Shown here: in pieces, positions 53,569-63,783 of the stretch | Numbering within the stretch: the stretch's first letter is position 1 | How the letters are laid out: the number at the start of each line of letters is the position of its first letter | Assembly (NCBI GenBank): GCA_019448215.1 | Contig: CP080408.1 | Coordinates: forward strand, 868,001-932,000 | Source: Thalassovita mediterranea | GTDB taxonomy: Bacteria; Pseudomonadota; Alphaproteobacteria; Caulobacterales; Hyphomonadaceae | DNA: 64,000 nucleotides | Direction of reading: 5' to 3' | Position numbers and translations under genes: made by a program | Notes under the pieces: generated by a model | What the model was told of the DNA's origin: nothing | Databases searched by the model: none | The model's input: only the letters and a program-made list of their open reading frames with translations

Positions 53569-53928
53569 TCAGGCAGCGATGACGCGGTCGACTTCCTCGA
53601 CCAGCTCACGCAGATGGAATGGCTTCGACAGGATCTTTGCACCTGCAGGCGTCGGCGTGCCGGACGCCAGTGCGACAGCAGCGAACCCGGTGATAAAGAC
53701 GATCTTCATGGCCGGGTCGAGCTCTGCGCCGCGGCGGGCGAGTTCGATACCGTCGATGCCAGGCATGACGATGTCAGTCAGCAGCAGGTCAAACACCTCA
53801 CGCTCAAGCGCGTTCAGCGCTGTCTCGCCATCCTCGAAGTCCTGAACATCGTGTCCGGCACGCTTCAGCGAGGCAGCCAGAAAGGTGCGCATCATTTCAT
53901 CGTCTTCGGCGAGAAGTATCTTACTCAT
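53569..53928 (-). CDS. cpdR: CpdR-like single-domain response regulator
   Basis: 119 residues, receiver domain only. The acidic pocket is in LAEDDEMMR, the phospho-Asp in LLTDIVMPG, the Thr/Ser region in VFITGFAAVAL and the Lys in ILSKPFHLRELV. The GFAAVAL...SKPFHL end is typical of CpdR, which in Caulobacter couples the CckA phosphorelay to ClpXP proteolysis at the pole. The neighbouring N-formylglutamate amidohydrolase gene is a common partner in Alphaproteobacteria. The longer frame to 54192 is rejected. Confidence 0.88.
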   Translation of the reverse strand: MSKILLAEDDEMMRTFLAASLKRAGHDVQDFEDGETALNALEREVFDLLLTDIVMPGIDGIELARRGAELDPAMKIVFITGFAAVALASGTPTPAGAKILSKPFHLRELVEEVDRVIAA

Positions 53929-54048
53929 GGGGACTGCGTTCCGGCTATCTGACTGTCGTTTGATCGCACAAAGCACGGTTCGGGTAAATCGACGGTGAAC
54001 GTGGGAGTAAAGCTTGACCCGGAAAGGCAATGACCGACCTATGGCACG

Positions 54049-54939
54049 ATGACGATTGAGGCGACAGAAGAGCAGAGCCCGATGCCGGGCAATGGGCTGA
54101 GCTTGCCGGCCTTCTCTCTCGTCATGCCTGAAACAGATGAACGCCCGCTGATATTTGCGTCCCCCCACAGCGGGCGGGAATATCCCGACCACTTCCGCAA
54201 CAGTTTGCGTGTGCCACTTCTGGATCTAAAACAGACAGAAGACGCCTATGTCGATGAGCTGTTCGCGAACGCGCCTCTTTATGGTGCGCGGCTGCTGAAA
54301 GCGACCTATGCGCGCTCCTTTGTCGATCTCAACCGCGATCCGCGCGAGATTGACGCCTCCATGTTTCATGGTGACCCGCCAGGGCCTGTCGCTGCACCCA
54401 CAGTCCGGGTCGAAGCGGGACTGGGCTGCTTCCCGCGTATCGGTGCGCGCGGTGAGTTCATTTATGCAAAAAAGCTGGACCCAGCTGACGGGCGCGCCCG
54501 TCTGGACTTTGTTCACACGCCGTATCACGCCGCATTATCGGGCGAGATTGCTGCACTGCGTCAGAAGCATGGCTGCGCCATTCTGATCGATTGCCACTCC
54601 ATGCCGTCGACCCAGCCGGGCCGCCCTGACTTGCCCGATTTCGTGCTTGGCGACCGCTTTGGGTCGAGCTGCACAGGCCAGCTGACCGGCCTTGTGGAGC
54701 GAACATTACGCAAGGCAGGATACAGCGTTGTGAGGAATGCGCCTTATGCTGGCGGCTTTACCACACGGAAGTATGGCCGGCCGAAACAGCACGTCCACGC
54801 CTTGCAAATAGAGATAAACCGGCGACTTTACCTTGATGAAGCTCAAGTCACAGCGATTGACGCGATGGCCGCGCTGTCGCATCAGCTAGATGGGCTGATG
54901 GAAAATATCTCTGAATTGAGCGACCGCTTGCGCCCATAA
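54049..54939 (+). CDS. N-formylglutamate amidohydrolase
   Basis: 296 residues from ATG54049. IFASPHSGREYPDHF, RSFVDLNRDPREID and ILIDCHSMPS match the HutG/N-formylglutamate amidohydrolase family, which hydrolyses N-formylglutamate in histidine breakdown or a related zinc-dependent role. ATG54082 is an alternative start. Divergent from cpdR, 120 bases apart. Confidence 0.9.
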   Translation: MTIEATEEQSPMPGNGLSLPAFSLVMPETDERPLIFASPHSGREYPDHFRNSLRVPLLDLKQTEDAYVDELFANAPLYGARLLKATYARSFVDLNRDPREIDASMFHGDPPGPVAAPTVRVEAGLGCFPRIGARGEFIYAKKLDPADGRARLDFVHTPYHAALSGEIAALRQKHGCAILIDCHSMPSTQPGRPDLPDFVLGDRFGSSCTGQLTGLVERTLRKAGYSVVRNAPYAGGFTTRKYGRPKQHVHALQIEINRRLYLDEAQVTAIDAMAALSHQLDGLMENISELSDRLRP

Positions 54940-55025
54940 AAAAAGGGCCGCGCCAAGGCTGGCGCGGCCGAATAAGGTAAAGGGAGGAAACGCCAGAAGG
55001 CGTTAGCACCGCAGTGCTGAGACCA
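54938..55025 (-). ncRNA. Candidate minus-strand small RNA with free UCCUCCC
   Basis: Read on the minus strand: hairpin AGCAC-TGCG-GTGCT (55018-55005), directly followed by hairpin AACGCC-TTCT-GGCGTT (55004-54989), then an unpaired segment TCCTCCCTTTACC, then a terminator of 10 perfect pairs (GGCCGCGCCA/TGGCGCGGCC, 54969-54946) and seven T (54944-54938). The unpaired part shares GTTTCCTCCCT with the candidate at 42031. The terminator points away from any minus-strand gene, so it must end its own transcript. The 5' end near 55025 is a guess; AATAAG-like sequence lies just upstream. Confidence 0.65.
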
Positions 55026-55188
55026 ACTTATTGTGCGGCGCACAAAATGCAAGACCCAAAATCTGCATCGATGCGTTTTTGCATGAAATCAGACTGAGAC
55101 AACCGGACGGCATGAAGTTTGCTCTCCATCTCTGCGACGCTCAAACCGGGACGATCCCGGGCTTAAGGATGATCAAGGGGAGCCGGGC

Positions 55189-55581
55189 ATGACTGACAAT
55201 ACCGACCTTCACGTAGGCAAGAGACTACGCCGCCGCCGCAGGCTGCTCGGCCTGACCCAGCAGGAGCTGGCGTCCCAGGTGGGGGTCCGCTTCCAGCAGA
55301 TCCAGAAATATGAGTGCGGCGCAAACCGCATGACCTCGTCCCGCCTTTTCGATCTCTCGAAAGCGCTGAACGTCTCGGTCCAGTACTTCTTCGACGGCAT
55401 CGAGCAGGACGACCTTCTCGCCGCGAATGACGCCGACACGATGGACGGCGACATCCTGAGCCAGAAAGAGACCCTCGAACTGGTGCGGGCATACTACCGC
55501 CTCGGCGAGCGTCCACGCCGCCGCCTGCTCGAGCTCGCCAAAGCGCTGGAATCCGACCAGAGTGGCACAGGCGCAGCTTGA
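55189..55581 (+). CDS. XRE-family HTH regulator
   Basis: 130 residues. HTH KRLRRRRRLLGLTQQELASQ and VGVRFQQIQKYECGANRMT (about 11-55) with the SxRLxxLxKALxVxxxYFF end common in Alphaproteobacteria. The C-terminal half has no catalytic motif. AAGGGGAG precedes the ATG. Targets unknown; it is 32 bases before the hisN-like gene and may be cotranscribed. Confidence 0.88.
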   Translation: MTDNTDLHVGKRLRRRRRLLGLTQQELASQVGVRFQQIQKYECGANRMTSSRLFDLSKALNVSVQYFFDGIEQDDLLAANDADTMDGDILSQKETLELVRAYYRLGERPRRRLLELAKALESDQSGTGAA

Positions 55582-55613
55582 CCTTCCTGTCTCGCGCGCC
55601 ATAAGCGCGAGGC

Positions 55614-56423
55614 ATGACCCTCCCTGCATCGCAGTCTGATCTTGTAGACCTAGCCTGCCGGCTCGCTGACGCGGCCTGGCAGGCGATTTCGCCGCATTTT
55701 CGCGCCGGCATTGATGCCGAAAACAAGGCAGGCGGCGCCGCTTACGACCCCGTCACAGTTGCGGATCGCGCTGGCGAGGAGGCCATCCGTGCCATCCTTG
55801 CAGTCGAGCGCCCGGATGACGGCATCGACGGCGAAGAGTTTGGCAAGCATGAAGGCAGATCCGGCTGGACCTGGCTGCTCGACCCAATCGACGGCACACG
55901 TGCCTTTCTCGCAGGCCTTCCTGTCTGGACCACGCTCATTGCGCTGGCGGACCCGGACGGCAATCCCGTCATTGGCATCATTGACCAGCCCGTCCTCGGC
56001 GAGCGCTATATCGGCGCACCGGGCGAGGCCTGGTTGCAAACGCCAAAGGGCCGCACGCCGCTGCGCGTGTCTTCCTGCAATGACCTGCGACAGGCAATCA
56101 TCGCCACAACCGATCCGTTCATCATGAACCCGGCCGAACAGGGGGCATGGACGCATATCCGGCACACGGCCCGCATCTGCCGCTATGGCCTTGATGCCTA
56201 TGCCTATGGTCGCCTTGCTGCTGGCAGCATCGATCTGGTCTGTGAATCGGGCCTGCAGCCACATGATGTCGCAGCGCTTATTCCGGTTGTACGGGGCGCT
56301 GGCGGCATTGCGAGAGACTGGCGGGGGCGCGAAGCCAAACAGGGGCCCCAGATTGTCTGCGCATCATCGGAAGCCGTCTTCGAGCAGGCCTTCATCTCGC
56401 TGCGTCGCTCTGCTGGCGATTAA
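55614..56423 (+). CDS. hisN: Inositol monophosphatase-family phosphatase (HisN histidinol-phosphatase-like)
   Basis: 269 residues. The lithium-sensitive phosphatase signatures DGIDGEEFG and WLLDPIDGTRAF, and the C-terminal ESGLQPHDVAALIPVVRGAGG, are complete. The GLQPHD form is that seen in HisN, which removes phosphate from histidinol phosphate in histidine synthesis. Inositol phosphatase is the alternative. Confidence 0.87.
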   Translation: MTLPASQSDLVDLACRLADAAWQAISPHFRAGIDAENKAGGAAYDPVTVADRAGEEAIRAILAVERPDDGIDGEEFGKHEGRSGWTWLLDPIDGTRAFLAGLPVWTTLIALADPDGNPVIGIIDQPVLGERYIGAPGEAWLQTPKGRTPLRVSSCNDLRQAIIATTDPFIMNPAEQGAWTHIRHTARICRYGLDAYAYGRLAAGSIDLVCESGLQPHDVAALIPVVRGAGGIARDWRGREAKQGPQIVCASSEAVFEQAFISLRRSAGD

Positions 56424-56476
56424 TCAATTACAGCGACGCTGGTCACCTGCCCGACTTGTGCGCTAGGTTCTGTTGC

Positions 56477-59302
56477 ATGAGCGAACAGAGCGACTCCCTC
56501 GTCCACCGCAAGCTGCCGACCCGTCGCTGGCCGAGCAAGTGGAACATATCCAACATCATTGATGGGCGCGCGCTTCGCGTGAAGCTCACCTCGGACTTCC
56601 TCGACAATCTGTCTGATGAGGCCAAGGCGCGCAAACAGGTGCTCGACCACCTTCACGGTGCGCTCTTCCGCGGCCGGATGATCGCGCAGGAACGCCTGCA
56701 ACAAGGCGCAGGCGGTCTCGATACGGCGCGGCTTCTCTCTGCCGTCATGGATGAGACGCTGCACGCGCTCTATGACTATATCACCGTCCATGTGCACCGC
56801 GCCCGCAACCCCACAGAGGGGGAGCGCCTCGCCGTGTTCGCGACCGGCGGCTATGGCCGCAACGTCCTCGCGCCATCGAGTGATGTCGACCTGCTCTTTA
56901 TCCGCCCCTACAAGGCATCGGCCCATGCAGAGAGCGTCATCGAATACATGCTCTACGCCCTCTGGGATGTCGGCATAAAGGTCGGTCACGCCTTCCGGAC
57001 GCCCGAAGAGTGCATCCGCCTGTCCAAACAGGATGTGACGATCAAGAGCTCCCTGCTCGATGCGCGTTTTCTTTTCGGCGATGAGCAACTCGCTGCTGAA
57101 ACCAAAGCAAAGTTTCGCAAGGAGGCCGTTGAAGGCTACGACGCGCAGTTCATTGCCGACAAGCTGGCAGAGCGCGATAGCCGCCACGCCAAGCAGGGCA
57201 ATACGCGCTACGTGGTCGAACCTAATGTGAAAGAGGGAAAGGGCGGCCTGCGTGACCTGCAGACGCTCTACTGGATCACCAAGCACATGTATGACGGCGT
57301 CTCGCTTGAAGACGTGATGAAGTCAGGCCCCTTCACCAAGCACGAATACAGCGTTTTCATCCGCGCAGCGCGCTTCTTCTGGACGGTGCGCTGCCATCTT
57401 CATTATCTCACAGGCCGCGCCGAAGAGCGGCTGAGCTTCGACCTTCAGCCAGAGATTGCCTCCCGCATGGGCTACCGCGACCGGTCGGGCCAGCTTGGCG
57501 TCGAGCGCTTCATGAAGCACTATTTCCTCGTGGCGAAGGATGTGGGTAACCTCACTCGCATCCTTGCGGCAAAACTCGAAGCCGATCAGATCAAGAAGCC
57601 TGAAGGCTGGCGCCGCTTTATCCGCACCGGCACACCAAAGCCCATGGAACATGAAGGCTTTGTCCTCGATGGCGAACGCGTCAGCGTCACGGATGAAGAC
57701 GTCTTCAAGAAGTCACCGGAAAACCTGATCCGCCTTTTCCAGCTGGCTGATGAGACCGAACACGACATCCACCCCGACGCCATGACGATTGCGGCCCGCA
57801 ATGCCCGCGTCATCAACTCGCGCACGCGCTCCAAGCCAGAGATGAGCAAGATCTTCATCGACCTTCTGGTGAACGGCAAAAACCCCGGGCTGGCCCTGCA
57901 CCGGATGAATGAGGCTGACGTGCTCGGTCGCTTCATTCCGGAATTCGGCGGCATCGTCGCGCAGACCCAGTTCAACATGTATCACCACTTCACGGTGGAT
58001 GAGCATACGATCCGCGCTGTCGATTACATGGCGCAGATGGACCGGGAGGGCGGCGAAGGCTTTGAACTGCCCCACCGACTGTTCCAGAAGATCGACAACA
58101 AGCACATTCTCTATCTGGCCATGCTGCTGCACGACACTGGCAAGGGTCACGGCGACCAACAAATTGAAGGCACGAAGACAGCAACGGCTGCAGGCAAACG
58201 CCTCGGCCTGTCCGATGCCGAGACAGACCTCGTTGCCTGGCTGGTCGGCCACCACCTCGAAATGAGTGAGACCGCTCAGAAGCGCGACATCGCAGACCCG
58301 CAGACCATCGTCCGCTTTGCCTCCATGGTGGGCTCAATCGAACGACTGCGGTTGCTCTATATTCTCACCATTGCAGACATCCGCGCCGTGGGGCCTGGCA
58401 TCTGGAATGCCTGGAAGGGCCAGCTTCTGGAAGACCTATACCAGAACACCGAAGCCGCGCTGCGCGGTGGGCGCACCGACGCCGTCAGCGTCTCTCGCGA
58501 ACTTGAAGGCCGCGCCGCACTGAACCGTGAGCAGCTCGCAGACCGCGTGGGCACGATACCCGAAGTGATGTCCGACATGGATCCAGCCTACTGGACCGGC
58601 TTTGACCTCGACGCGCTGGAGCAGCATGCCCGCACGATCCGCGCCGGGGACCCACCCATCGTCTCTGCGCATGTCCGCGAAGATGGCGGCGGTGTCTCGC
58701 TACTTGTTGCCGGTCAGGACAGGCTGGGCCTCTTCTCACGCCTTGCCGGGACGATTGCATCACAAAGCGCCAATGTTGTCTCCGCGCAGGTTTTCACCGC
58801 GCCATCGGGCTTCATCGTCGACGTTTTCATCCTTCAGGATGGCAAGGGCGGCGTGTTCGCTGCGGGTGATGAGGGCCGTCTGAGACGCCTCGAAAATGAG
58901 GTTCGCCGCGCCTTCGCCACCAATGAGCCTGTGGCCAACATCCCAGCCAAGTCCTACCGGCGCGAAGCGGCCTTCAAGGTCATCCCGCAGGTCAAGATCG
59001 ATGACACGCTGTCTGATGGTTACACGGTCATCGATGTGGCTGGCCGCGACAGGCCGGGCCTTCTGCACGATGTCGCCCGCCTTCTGGCCGACGAGAACAT
59101 CTCCATTCATTCCGCTCATGTCGGCAGTTATGGTGAGCGGGTGTTCGATGCTTTTTACGTCCAACTCCCTGCGAGCTATACCGACGTGAAGCTTGCTGCC
59201 CTCAAGGAGAAGCTGCTGGAAGTGCTACAGCGTGAAGAGCCAGATGCGCCGCGCACGCCTGCCCGCAGCCTGAAGCAGGCAAATGCGGCAGACAGCTTCT
59301 GA
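56477..59302 (+). CDS. glnD: Bifunctional uridylyltransferase/uridylyl-removing enzyme for PII
   Basis: 941 residues, the nitrogen sensor that modifies PII proteins. The nucleotidyltransferase motif GGYGRNVLAPSSDVDLLF is at about 123-140, the HD phosphohydrolase motif LLHDTGKGHGDQ at about 550, and two ACT glutamine-binding domains lie at about 735-815 and 850-930 (DRPGLLHDVARLLADENISI). ATG56477 fits the family start. murJ follows after 31 bases. Confidence 0.95.
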   Translation: MSEQSDSLVHRKLPTRRWPSKWNISNIIDGRALRVKLTSDFLDNLSDEAKARKQVLDHLHGALFRGRMIAQERLQQGAGGLDTARLLSAVMDETLHALYDYITVHVHRARNPTEGERLAVFATGGYGRNVLAPSSDVDLLFIRPYKASAHAESVIEYMLYALWDVGIKVGHAFRTPEECIRLSKQDVTIKSSLLDARFLFGDEQLAAETKAKFRKEAVEGYDAQFIADKLAERDSRHAKQGNTRYVVEPNVKEGKGGLRDLQTLYWITKHMYDGVSLEDVMKSGPFTKHEYSVFIRAARFFWTVRCHLHYLTGRAEERLSFDLQPEIASRMGYRDRSGQLGVERFMKHYFLVAKDVGNLTRILAAKLEADQIKKPEGWRRFIRTGTPKPMEHEGFVLDGERVSVTDEDVFKKSPENLIRLFQLADETEHDIHPDAMTIAARNARVINSRTRSKPEMSKIFIDLLVNGKNPGLALHRMNEADVLGRFIPEFGGIVAQTQFNMYHHFTVDEHTIRAVDYMAQMDREGGEGFELPHRLFQKIDNKHILYLAMLLHDTGKGHGDQQIEGTKTATAAGKRLGLSDAETDLVAWLVGHHLEMSETAQKRDIADPQTIVRFASMVGSIERLRLLYILTIADIRAVGPGIWNAWKGQLLEDLYQNTEAALRGGRTDAVSVSRELEGRAALNREQLADRVGTIPEVMSDMDPAYWTGFDLDALEQHARTIRAGDPPIVSAHVREDGGGVSLLVAGQDRLGLFSRLAGTIASQSANVVSAQVFTAPSGFIVDVFILQDGKGGVFAAGDEGRLRRLENEVRRAFATNEPVANIPAKSYRREAAFKVIPQVKIDDTLSDGYTVIDVAGRDRPGLLHDVARLLADENISIHSAHVGSYGERVFDAFYVQLPASYTDVKLAALKEKLLEVLQREEPDAPRTPARSLKQANAADSF

Positions 59303-59333
59303 TTGTTAACCTTGGCGGTATAGCGCACCCAGC

Positions 59334-60887
59334 ATGAGCGTTCTTCGCAATACGTTGACCCAGTCGAGCTGGACGCTTGGCAGCCGCATCCTCGGCTTTG
59401 CCCGCGACCTTGTCATTCTCGCCAAGCTGGGCGCAGGCCCGGTGGCTGACGCCTTCTTCACCGCCCTGATGTTCCCGAACCTGTTCAGACGCGTCTTTGC
59501 CGAAGGCGCATTCGCGCAGGCCTTCGTCCCCGCCTATGCGCGCACCATGGAAGCCGAAGGCGAAGAAGCTGCCCGCAAACTTGCTGAAGAAACGCTGAGA
59601 GGGCTCCTGGCAGTCACGGTGGGTCTAGTCATCATAGCGCAGGTCGCCATGCCTTGGATCATGCTGCTGCTGCACGGCGGTTATCGCAATGACCCGGTCC
59701 ATTTTCCGCTGGCGATCCTGCTGACGCAGATCACCATGCCGTATCTCGCCTTCATGGCGCTTGCGGCGCTCCTGTCAGGTGTCCTGAACTCTGCCGGGCG
59801 CTTTGGCATGTCGGCAGGCGCGCCAACCCTGCTCAATCTCTGCCTGCTCGCAGCAGCCTTCATGGGATCGGACAATTATGCTGTCGCCCAATCACTCGCC
59901 ATCGCCGTCACCGTGGCAGGGGCGCTTCAGGTCGCACTGCTCTGGTACGGGGTCTCCCGCCAGAAAGTCCGGCTGAGCATCGGCTTTCCCAAGATCACGC
60001 CTGGCGTGAAACGCGTCGCGGCGCTCGCCATTCCCGGCACGATCGCGGCGTCCGGCATGCAGATTAACATCGTCGTCAGCCAGGCGCTCGCAAGCTTTGA
60101 GGCGGGCGCAAAGTCCTGGCTCTATTCAGCCGACCGGCTTTACCAGCTGCCGCTCGGCCTCGTTGGGGTAGCCGTTGGCCTCGCAATCCTGCCGCGCCTC
60201 GCCCGCGCGGCCCGTGCCAGCGATGAGGGCGACAGCCGCGATATCATGGACAATGGCATCGGCCTCGCCATGGCGCTGACGGTCCCCGCCGCTGCGGCGC
60301 TCATGGCCGCGCCTTTCCTCTTCGTCGACAGCTTTTTCACGCGCGGCGACTTTACCAGCGACGATGCAGCACTAACGGCGCAGGCGCTCTTCCACTTCGG
60401 TTGGGGCGTACCTGCCTTCGTGCTAATCAAGGTGCTCGCGCCGGGCTTTTTCGCGCGCGAAGACACGCGTACACCGATGAATTTCTCTCTCATCTCTGTG
60501 GTTGTGAACACGGTGCTGGGCGCTGGCCTCTTCTTTTTCCTGAAGTCGCAGGGCGTCTACGGCTTCCCCGGCCTTGCCATCGCGACCAGCACAGCGGCGT
60601 GGATCAACGTCATCCTGCTCTTTGCGACCCTGAAACGCCGCGACTGGTACAATCCGGGGCCGGAGCTTCTCAAACGCCTCGTCTCCGTCATGCTGGCCTC
60701 ATCGGCACTCGGCGCACTGCTCTGGTATCTCGCCAGCATCAGCGGCCAGATTTCCGAGGTCGCGCTCGATTCCAAATTCGTCGGCGCCATCGTGATCTCG
60801 CTAGCAGGGGCCGCAGCCTATCTCGTTTTCGCAGTCCTGTTTGGCGCTATTCGTCTCAGTGACATGAAGGGGGCTTTGCGCCGCTAG
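59334..60887 (+). CDS. murJ: Lipid II flippase MurJ
   Basis: 517 residues with 14 predicted helices. [22 protein letters not shown] and [21 protein letters not shown] are the MurJ/MviN signatures. Moves lipid II across the inner membrane. It is in the conserved glnD-murJ-trpS order of Alphaproteobacteria, 23 bases before trpS. Confidence 0.94.
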   Translation: MSVLRNTLTQSSWTLGSRILGFARDLVILAKLGAGPVADAFFTALMFPNLFRRVFAEGAFAQAFVPAYARTMEAEGEEAARKLAEETLRGLLAVTVGLVIIAQVAMPWIMLLLHGGYRNDPVHFPLAILLTQITMPYLAFMALAALLSGVLNSAGRFGMSAGAPTLLNLCLLAAAFMGSDNYAVAQSLAIAVTVAGALQVALLWYGVSRQKVRLSIGFPKITPGVKRVAALAIPGTIAASGMQINIVVSQALASFEAGAKSWLYSADRLYQLPLGLVGVAVGLAILPRLARAARASDEGDSRDIMDNGIGLAMALTVPAAAALMAAPFLFVDSFFTRGDFTSDDAALTAQALFHFGWGVPAFVLIKVLAPGFFAREDTRTPMNFSLISVVVNTVLGAGLFFFLKSQGVYGFPGLAIATSTAAWINVILLFATLKRRDWYNPGPELLKRLVSVMLASSALGALLWYLASISGQISEVALDSKFVGAIVISLAGAAAYLVFAVLFGAIRLSDMKGALRR

Positions 60888-60910
60888 AGGCATGCGCTAA
60901 ACGCCCCGCC

Positions 60911-61951
60911 ATGAGCGAGCAAGACACACCGACCTATACCGGGCCCAAGCGGGTCTTTTCCGGTATCCAGCCCACCGGCAATCTCCACCTTGGAAATTAC
61001 CTTGGTGCCCTGAAGAAATTCACCACGCTGCAGAATGATGGTTGGGACTGCGTCTTCTGTGTCGTTGACCTGCACGCCATCACCATGCCGTTTGACCAGT
61101 CGCAGCTGGCCAACCAGACCCGCCAGATCGCAGCTGCGATGATGGCGAGCGGCGTCGATCCCGACAAGTCGGTCCTGTTCGCGCAGTCCTCGGTCCGTGT
61201 GCACACCGAACTCACCTGGATTTTCGATAGCGTCGCCCGCATGGGCTGGCTGGAGAAGATGATCCAGTTCAAGGAAAAGTCCGGCAAGGACGCTGAGCGC
61301 TCTTCGGTCGGCCTCTTCAACTATCCAGTGCTGCAGGCTGCCGACATCCTTGCCTACAAGGCGACGCACGTTCCGGTCGGCGAAGACCAGCGCCAGCACC
61401 TCGAGCTCTCGCGTGACATCGCAGACCGCTTCAACCGCGACTACGGCGCGCCGGGCTTCTTCCCCCTGCCTGAAGCCCTGACCGAAGGCCCCGGCGCCCG
61501 GATCATGAGCCTCAAAGACGGCACGAAGAAGATGTCAAAGTCTGATCCGGCCGAAAATTCGCGCATCAACCTTATCGACGATGCCGACACCATCTCGCGC
61601 AAGATCAAGAAGTCGAAGACCGACACGCTGGGCGACGTCCCTTCGGAAGTCGCTGGCCTCGAAGGACGCCCGGAAGTCGCAAACCTTGTCGGAATCTATG
61701 GCGCGCTTGCAGGCATGAGCGACGAACAGGTGCTCGCCGAGTATGGCGGCAAGGGTTTTGGCGTGTTCAAACCGGCGCTTGCCGACCTCGCCGTCGATCA
61801 CCTCGCCCCGATCACCAATCGCATGCGCGAGTTGATGGATAATCCAGGCGAGATTGACGCTGCCCTGCGCATCGGTGCCGAGCGCGCGAACGCAATCGCG
61901 GAGCCGATCATGGAAGAAGTCCGCCAGACGGTCGGGTTCTGGCGCCCATAA
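60911..61951 (+). CDS. trpS: Tryptophanyl-tRNA synthetase
   Basis: 346 residues, class I synthetase. The HIGH-type motif is in [16 protein letters not shown] and the KMSKS motif is KKMSKSDP. Charging of tRNA-Trp in the cytoplasm. No ribosome site is clear. Confidence 0.96.
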   Translation: MSEQDTPTYTGPKRVFSGIQPTGNLHLGNYLGALKKFTTLQNDGWDCVFCVVDLHAITMPFDQSQLANQTRQIAAAMMASGVDPDKSVLFAQSSVRVHTELTWIFDSVARMGWLEKMIQFKEKSGKDAERSSVGLFNYPVLQAADILAYKATHVPVGEDQRQHLELSRDIADRFNRDYGAPGFFPLPEALTEGPGARIMSLKDGTKKMSKSDPAENSRINLIDDADTISRKIKKSKTDTLGDVPSEVAGLEGRPEVANLVGIYGALAGMSDEQVLAEYGGKGFGVFKPALADLAVDHLAPITNRMRELMDNPGEIDAALRIGAERANAIAEPIMEEVRQTVGFWRP

Positions 61952-62000
61952 GCCACTTTAACTCTCCCCACTCCCTCCCCCTCTCGTGAAAGTCATTTCC

Positions 62001-62453
62001 ATGAAACGCCTGTCTGCCCTGCTTCTCGCCCCTGCCCTTATCGCAGCCTGCAGCCAGCCGGCTGAGACCGATGGCCCGGTGCTCTCCTATGAAGACGCTT
62101 TCGTGATGGCCCCGATCGCCGGACGCGATGTCACCATGGGCGGGATCGAGATTTCGGTGGAAGGCGGCAATGTCACGCTGACGGGCGCGATCTCTGACAT
62201 CGCCGGCACGGTCGAGATGCACACGATGGAAATGAATGATGGCTCGATGCAGATGCGCCCTGTCGAGAGCTTCGAGATCGCCGACGGCGAGACGCTGACG
62301 CTCGAGCGCGGCGGCAACCACCTCATGTTCTTCAGCCTGGTTGAGGATCTCTCTGCCGGTGAAGTCGCAAATATCTCTTTCAGCTTCGAGACCGAAACCG
62401 GTGAGACGCTGACACTGGAAGCAGAAGCCGAAGTCCGCGCGCAAGGCGAATAG
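62001..62453 (+). CDS. PCu(A)C-type copper chaperone lipoprotein
   Basis: 150 residues from ATG62001. Lipoprotein signal with lipobox IAAC. The copper site H-M-rich stretch VEMHTMEMNDGSMQM is followed by NHLMF (HxM), the PCu(A)C pattern. Delivers Cu(I) to cytochrome oxidase, usually with an SCO protein; a truncated SCO gene lies at the window's end. Confidence 0.85.
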   Translation: MKRLSALLLAPALIAACSQPAETDGPVLSYEDAFVMAPIAGRDVTMGGIEISVEGGNVTLTGAISDIAGTVEMHTMEMNDGSMQMRPVESFEIADGETLTLERGGNHLMFFSLVEDLSAGEVANISFSFETETGETLTLEAEAEVRAQGE

Positions 62454-62470
62454 GCCAAACCCTGACGGGG

Positions 62471-62492
62471 CGCGCTAGCGAGAACTAGCGCG
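62471..62492. other. Short hairpin between copper chaperone and phaZ
   Basis: CGCGCTAG (62471-62478) pairs with CTAGCGCG (62485-62492) around CGAGAA, overlapping the phaZ stop codon. No T-run follows, so terminator function is only possible. Confidence 0.4.
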
Positions 62493-63717
62493 TCTTGGTC
62501 ACGTGCTTCTGGAAATTGATCACGCGCGGCACGATCTTCTCGCGGAATTTCGAGCCATTGAACACGCCGTAATGGCCGACGCCTGACTGCACATAGTCTT
62601 CCTTCAGCGTGTCCGGAATATTGGCGCAGAGGTCATGGGCCGCCTGCGTCTGACCAATGCCGGAAATGTCATCCAGCTCACCCTCGACCGTCATCAGGCC
62701 GACAGTTGAGATCGCTTCCGGTTTGACGAGGCGCTGGTCGCGGTAGCGATATTCGCCCTTGGCCAAAAGCGCCTTCTGGAAAACACGCTCAATCGTCTGG
62801 ATATAGAATTCTTCGGTCAGGTCCAAAACGGACAGGTATTCGTCATAGAACGCCTGGTGCTTCTCGGCGCCGTCTTCATCGCCCTCGATCAGGTGCTCGA
62901 AGAAGCGGTGCTGGGCATCGACGTGACGTTCCCAGTTCATGTGCATGAATGAGCTGAGCTGGATGAAGCCCGGATAGACCCGTCGGCCAGCCCCTGCCCA
63001 AGGCAGTGGCACCGTGTGAATCATCTTCGATCGGAACCAGTCGAGGCTTCGCTCTTCAGCCAGAAGGTTCGGCACAGTCGGGGAGCGGCGCACATCGATC
63101 GGTGAGCCCATGAACGTCATCGTCGCTGGCAGCGCGTCTGACCCGTCCTCTGCCATCATCGAAATCGCAGCGAGGACTGGCGGGCCGGGCTGGCAAACGG
63201 CGAGCACATGCGCGCCTGCACCCAAGAATGCCAGCATGTCCTGGATGTGGTCGATATAATCGTCCAGATCGAAGCGGCCGAACCAGATCGGGGCCATGCG
63301 CGCATCGGTCCAGTCGGTGATGTAGACATTATGGGTCGGCAGGAAGGCTTCGACCGTGCCGCGCAGCAGCGTTGCATAGTGGCCAGACAGCGGCGCAACA
63401 ATAAAGAGGTTTGGACGGTTCGCGGGCGCGCCAGCAGTCTCGAAATGGACAAGCTGGCACCATGGCGAGGACCAGGCCGTGACAGGCATGACCGCATGGG
63501 TCCGGCCTTTGATTTCAGTCGACTCGATCTGCCACTCAGGTTTGCCGTAATAGCGCGTCGCCCGCTCGAACACGTTCGCCGCCGCGGCAATCGCGCGGCC
63601 CGCTTCGGTGTCACGGGCGGGGTTGATCGGGGAGCTCCAGAAGGATGCGGTCGCCTTGGCCTGCAGGCGCAGCGGCGCCATGGCCGCGCGGTTCATTTCA
63701 ACAAGAGCGTAAAGCAA
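62485..63717 (-). CDS. phaZ: Intracellular polyhydroxyalkanoate depolymerase
   Basis: 410 residues. Mobilises stored PHB granules. LYALVEMNRAAMAPLRLQAKA and VLAVCQPGPPVLAAI (with the nucleophile-type Cys) match the PhaZ1 intracellular family. The start is TTG63717, with GGAAGG 7 bases upstream and the family N-terminus beginning there. ATG63696 is the alternative. Confidence 0.9.
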   Translation of the reverse strand: MLYALVEMNRAAMAPLRLQAKATASFWSSPINPARDTEAGRAIAAAANVFERATRYYGKPEWQIESTEIKGRTHAVMPVTAWSSPWCQLVHFETAGAPANRPNLFIVAPLSGHYATLLRGTVEAFLPTHNVYITDWTDARMAPIWFGRFDLDDYIDHIQDMLAFLGAGAHVLAVCQPGPPVLAAISMMAEDGSDALPATMTFMGSPIDVRRSPTVPNLLAEERSLDWFRSKMIHTVPLPWAGAGRRVYPGFIQLSSFMHMNWERHVDAQHRFFEHLIEGDEDGAEKHQAFYDEYLSVLDLTEEFYIQTIERVFQKALLAKGEYRYRDQRLVKPEAISTVGLMTVEGELDDISGIGQTQAAHDLCANIPDTLKEDYVQSGVGHYGVFNGSKFREKIVPRVINFQKHVTKTR

Positions 63718-63783
63718 TGCGTCACCTTCCGTATGCTGCAGCGCAACATAGGCAGGGAAACGACCTTTTGCAATCAGCCAGTT

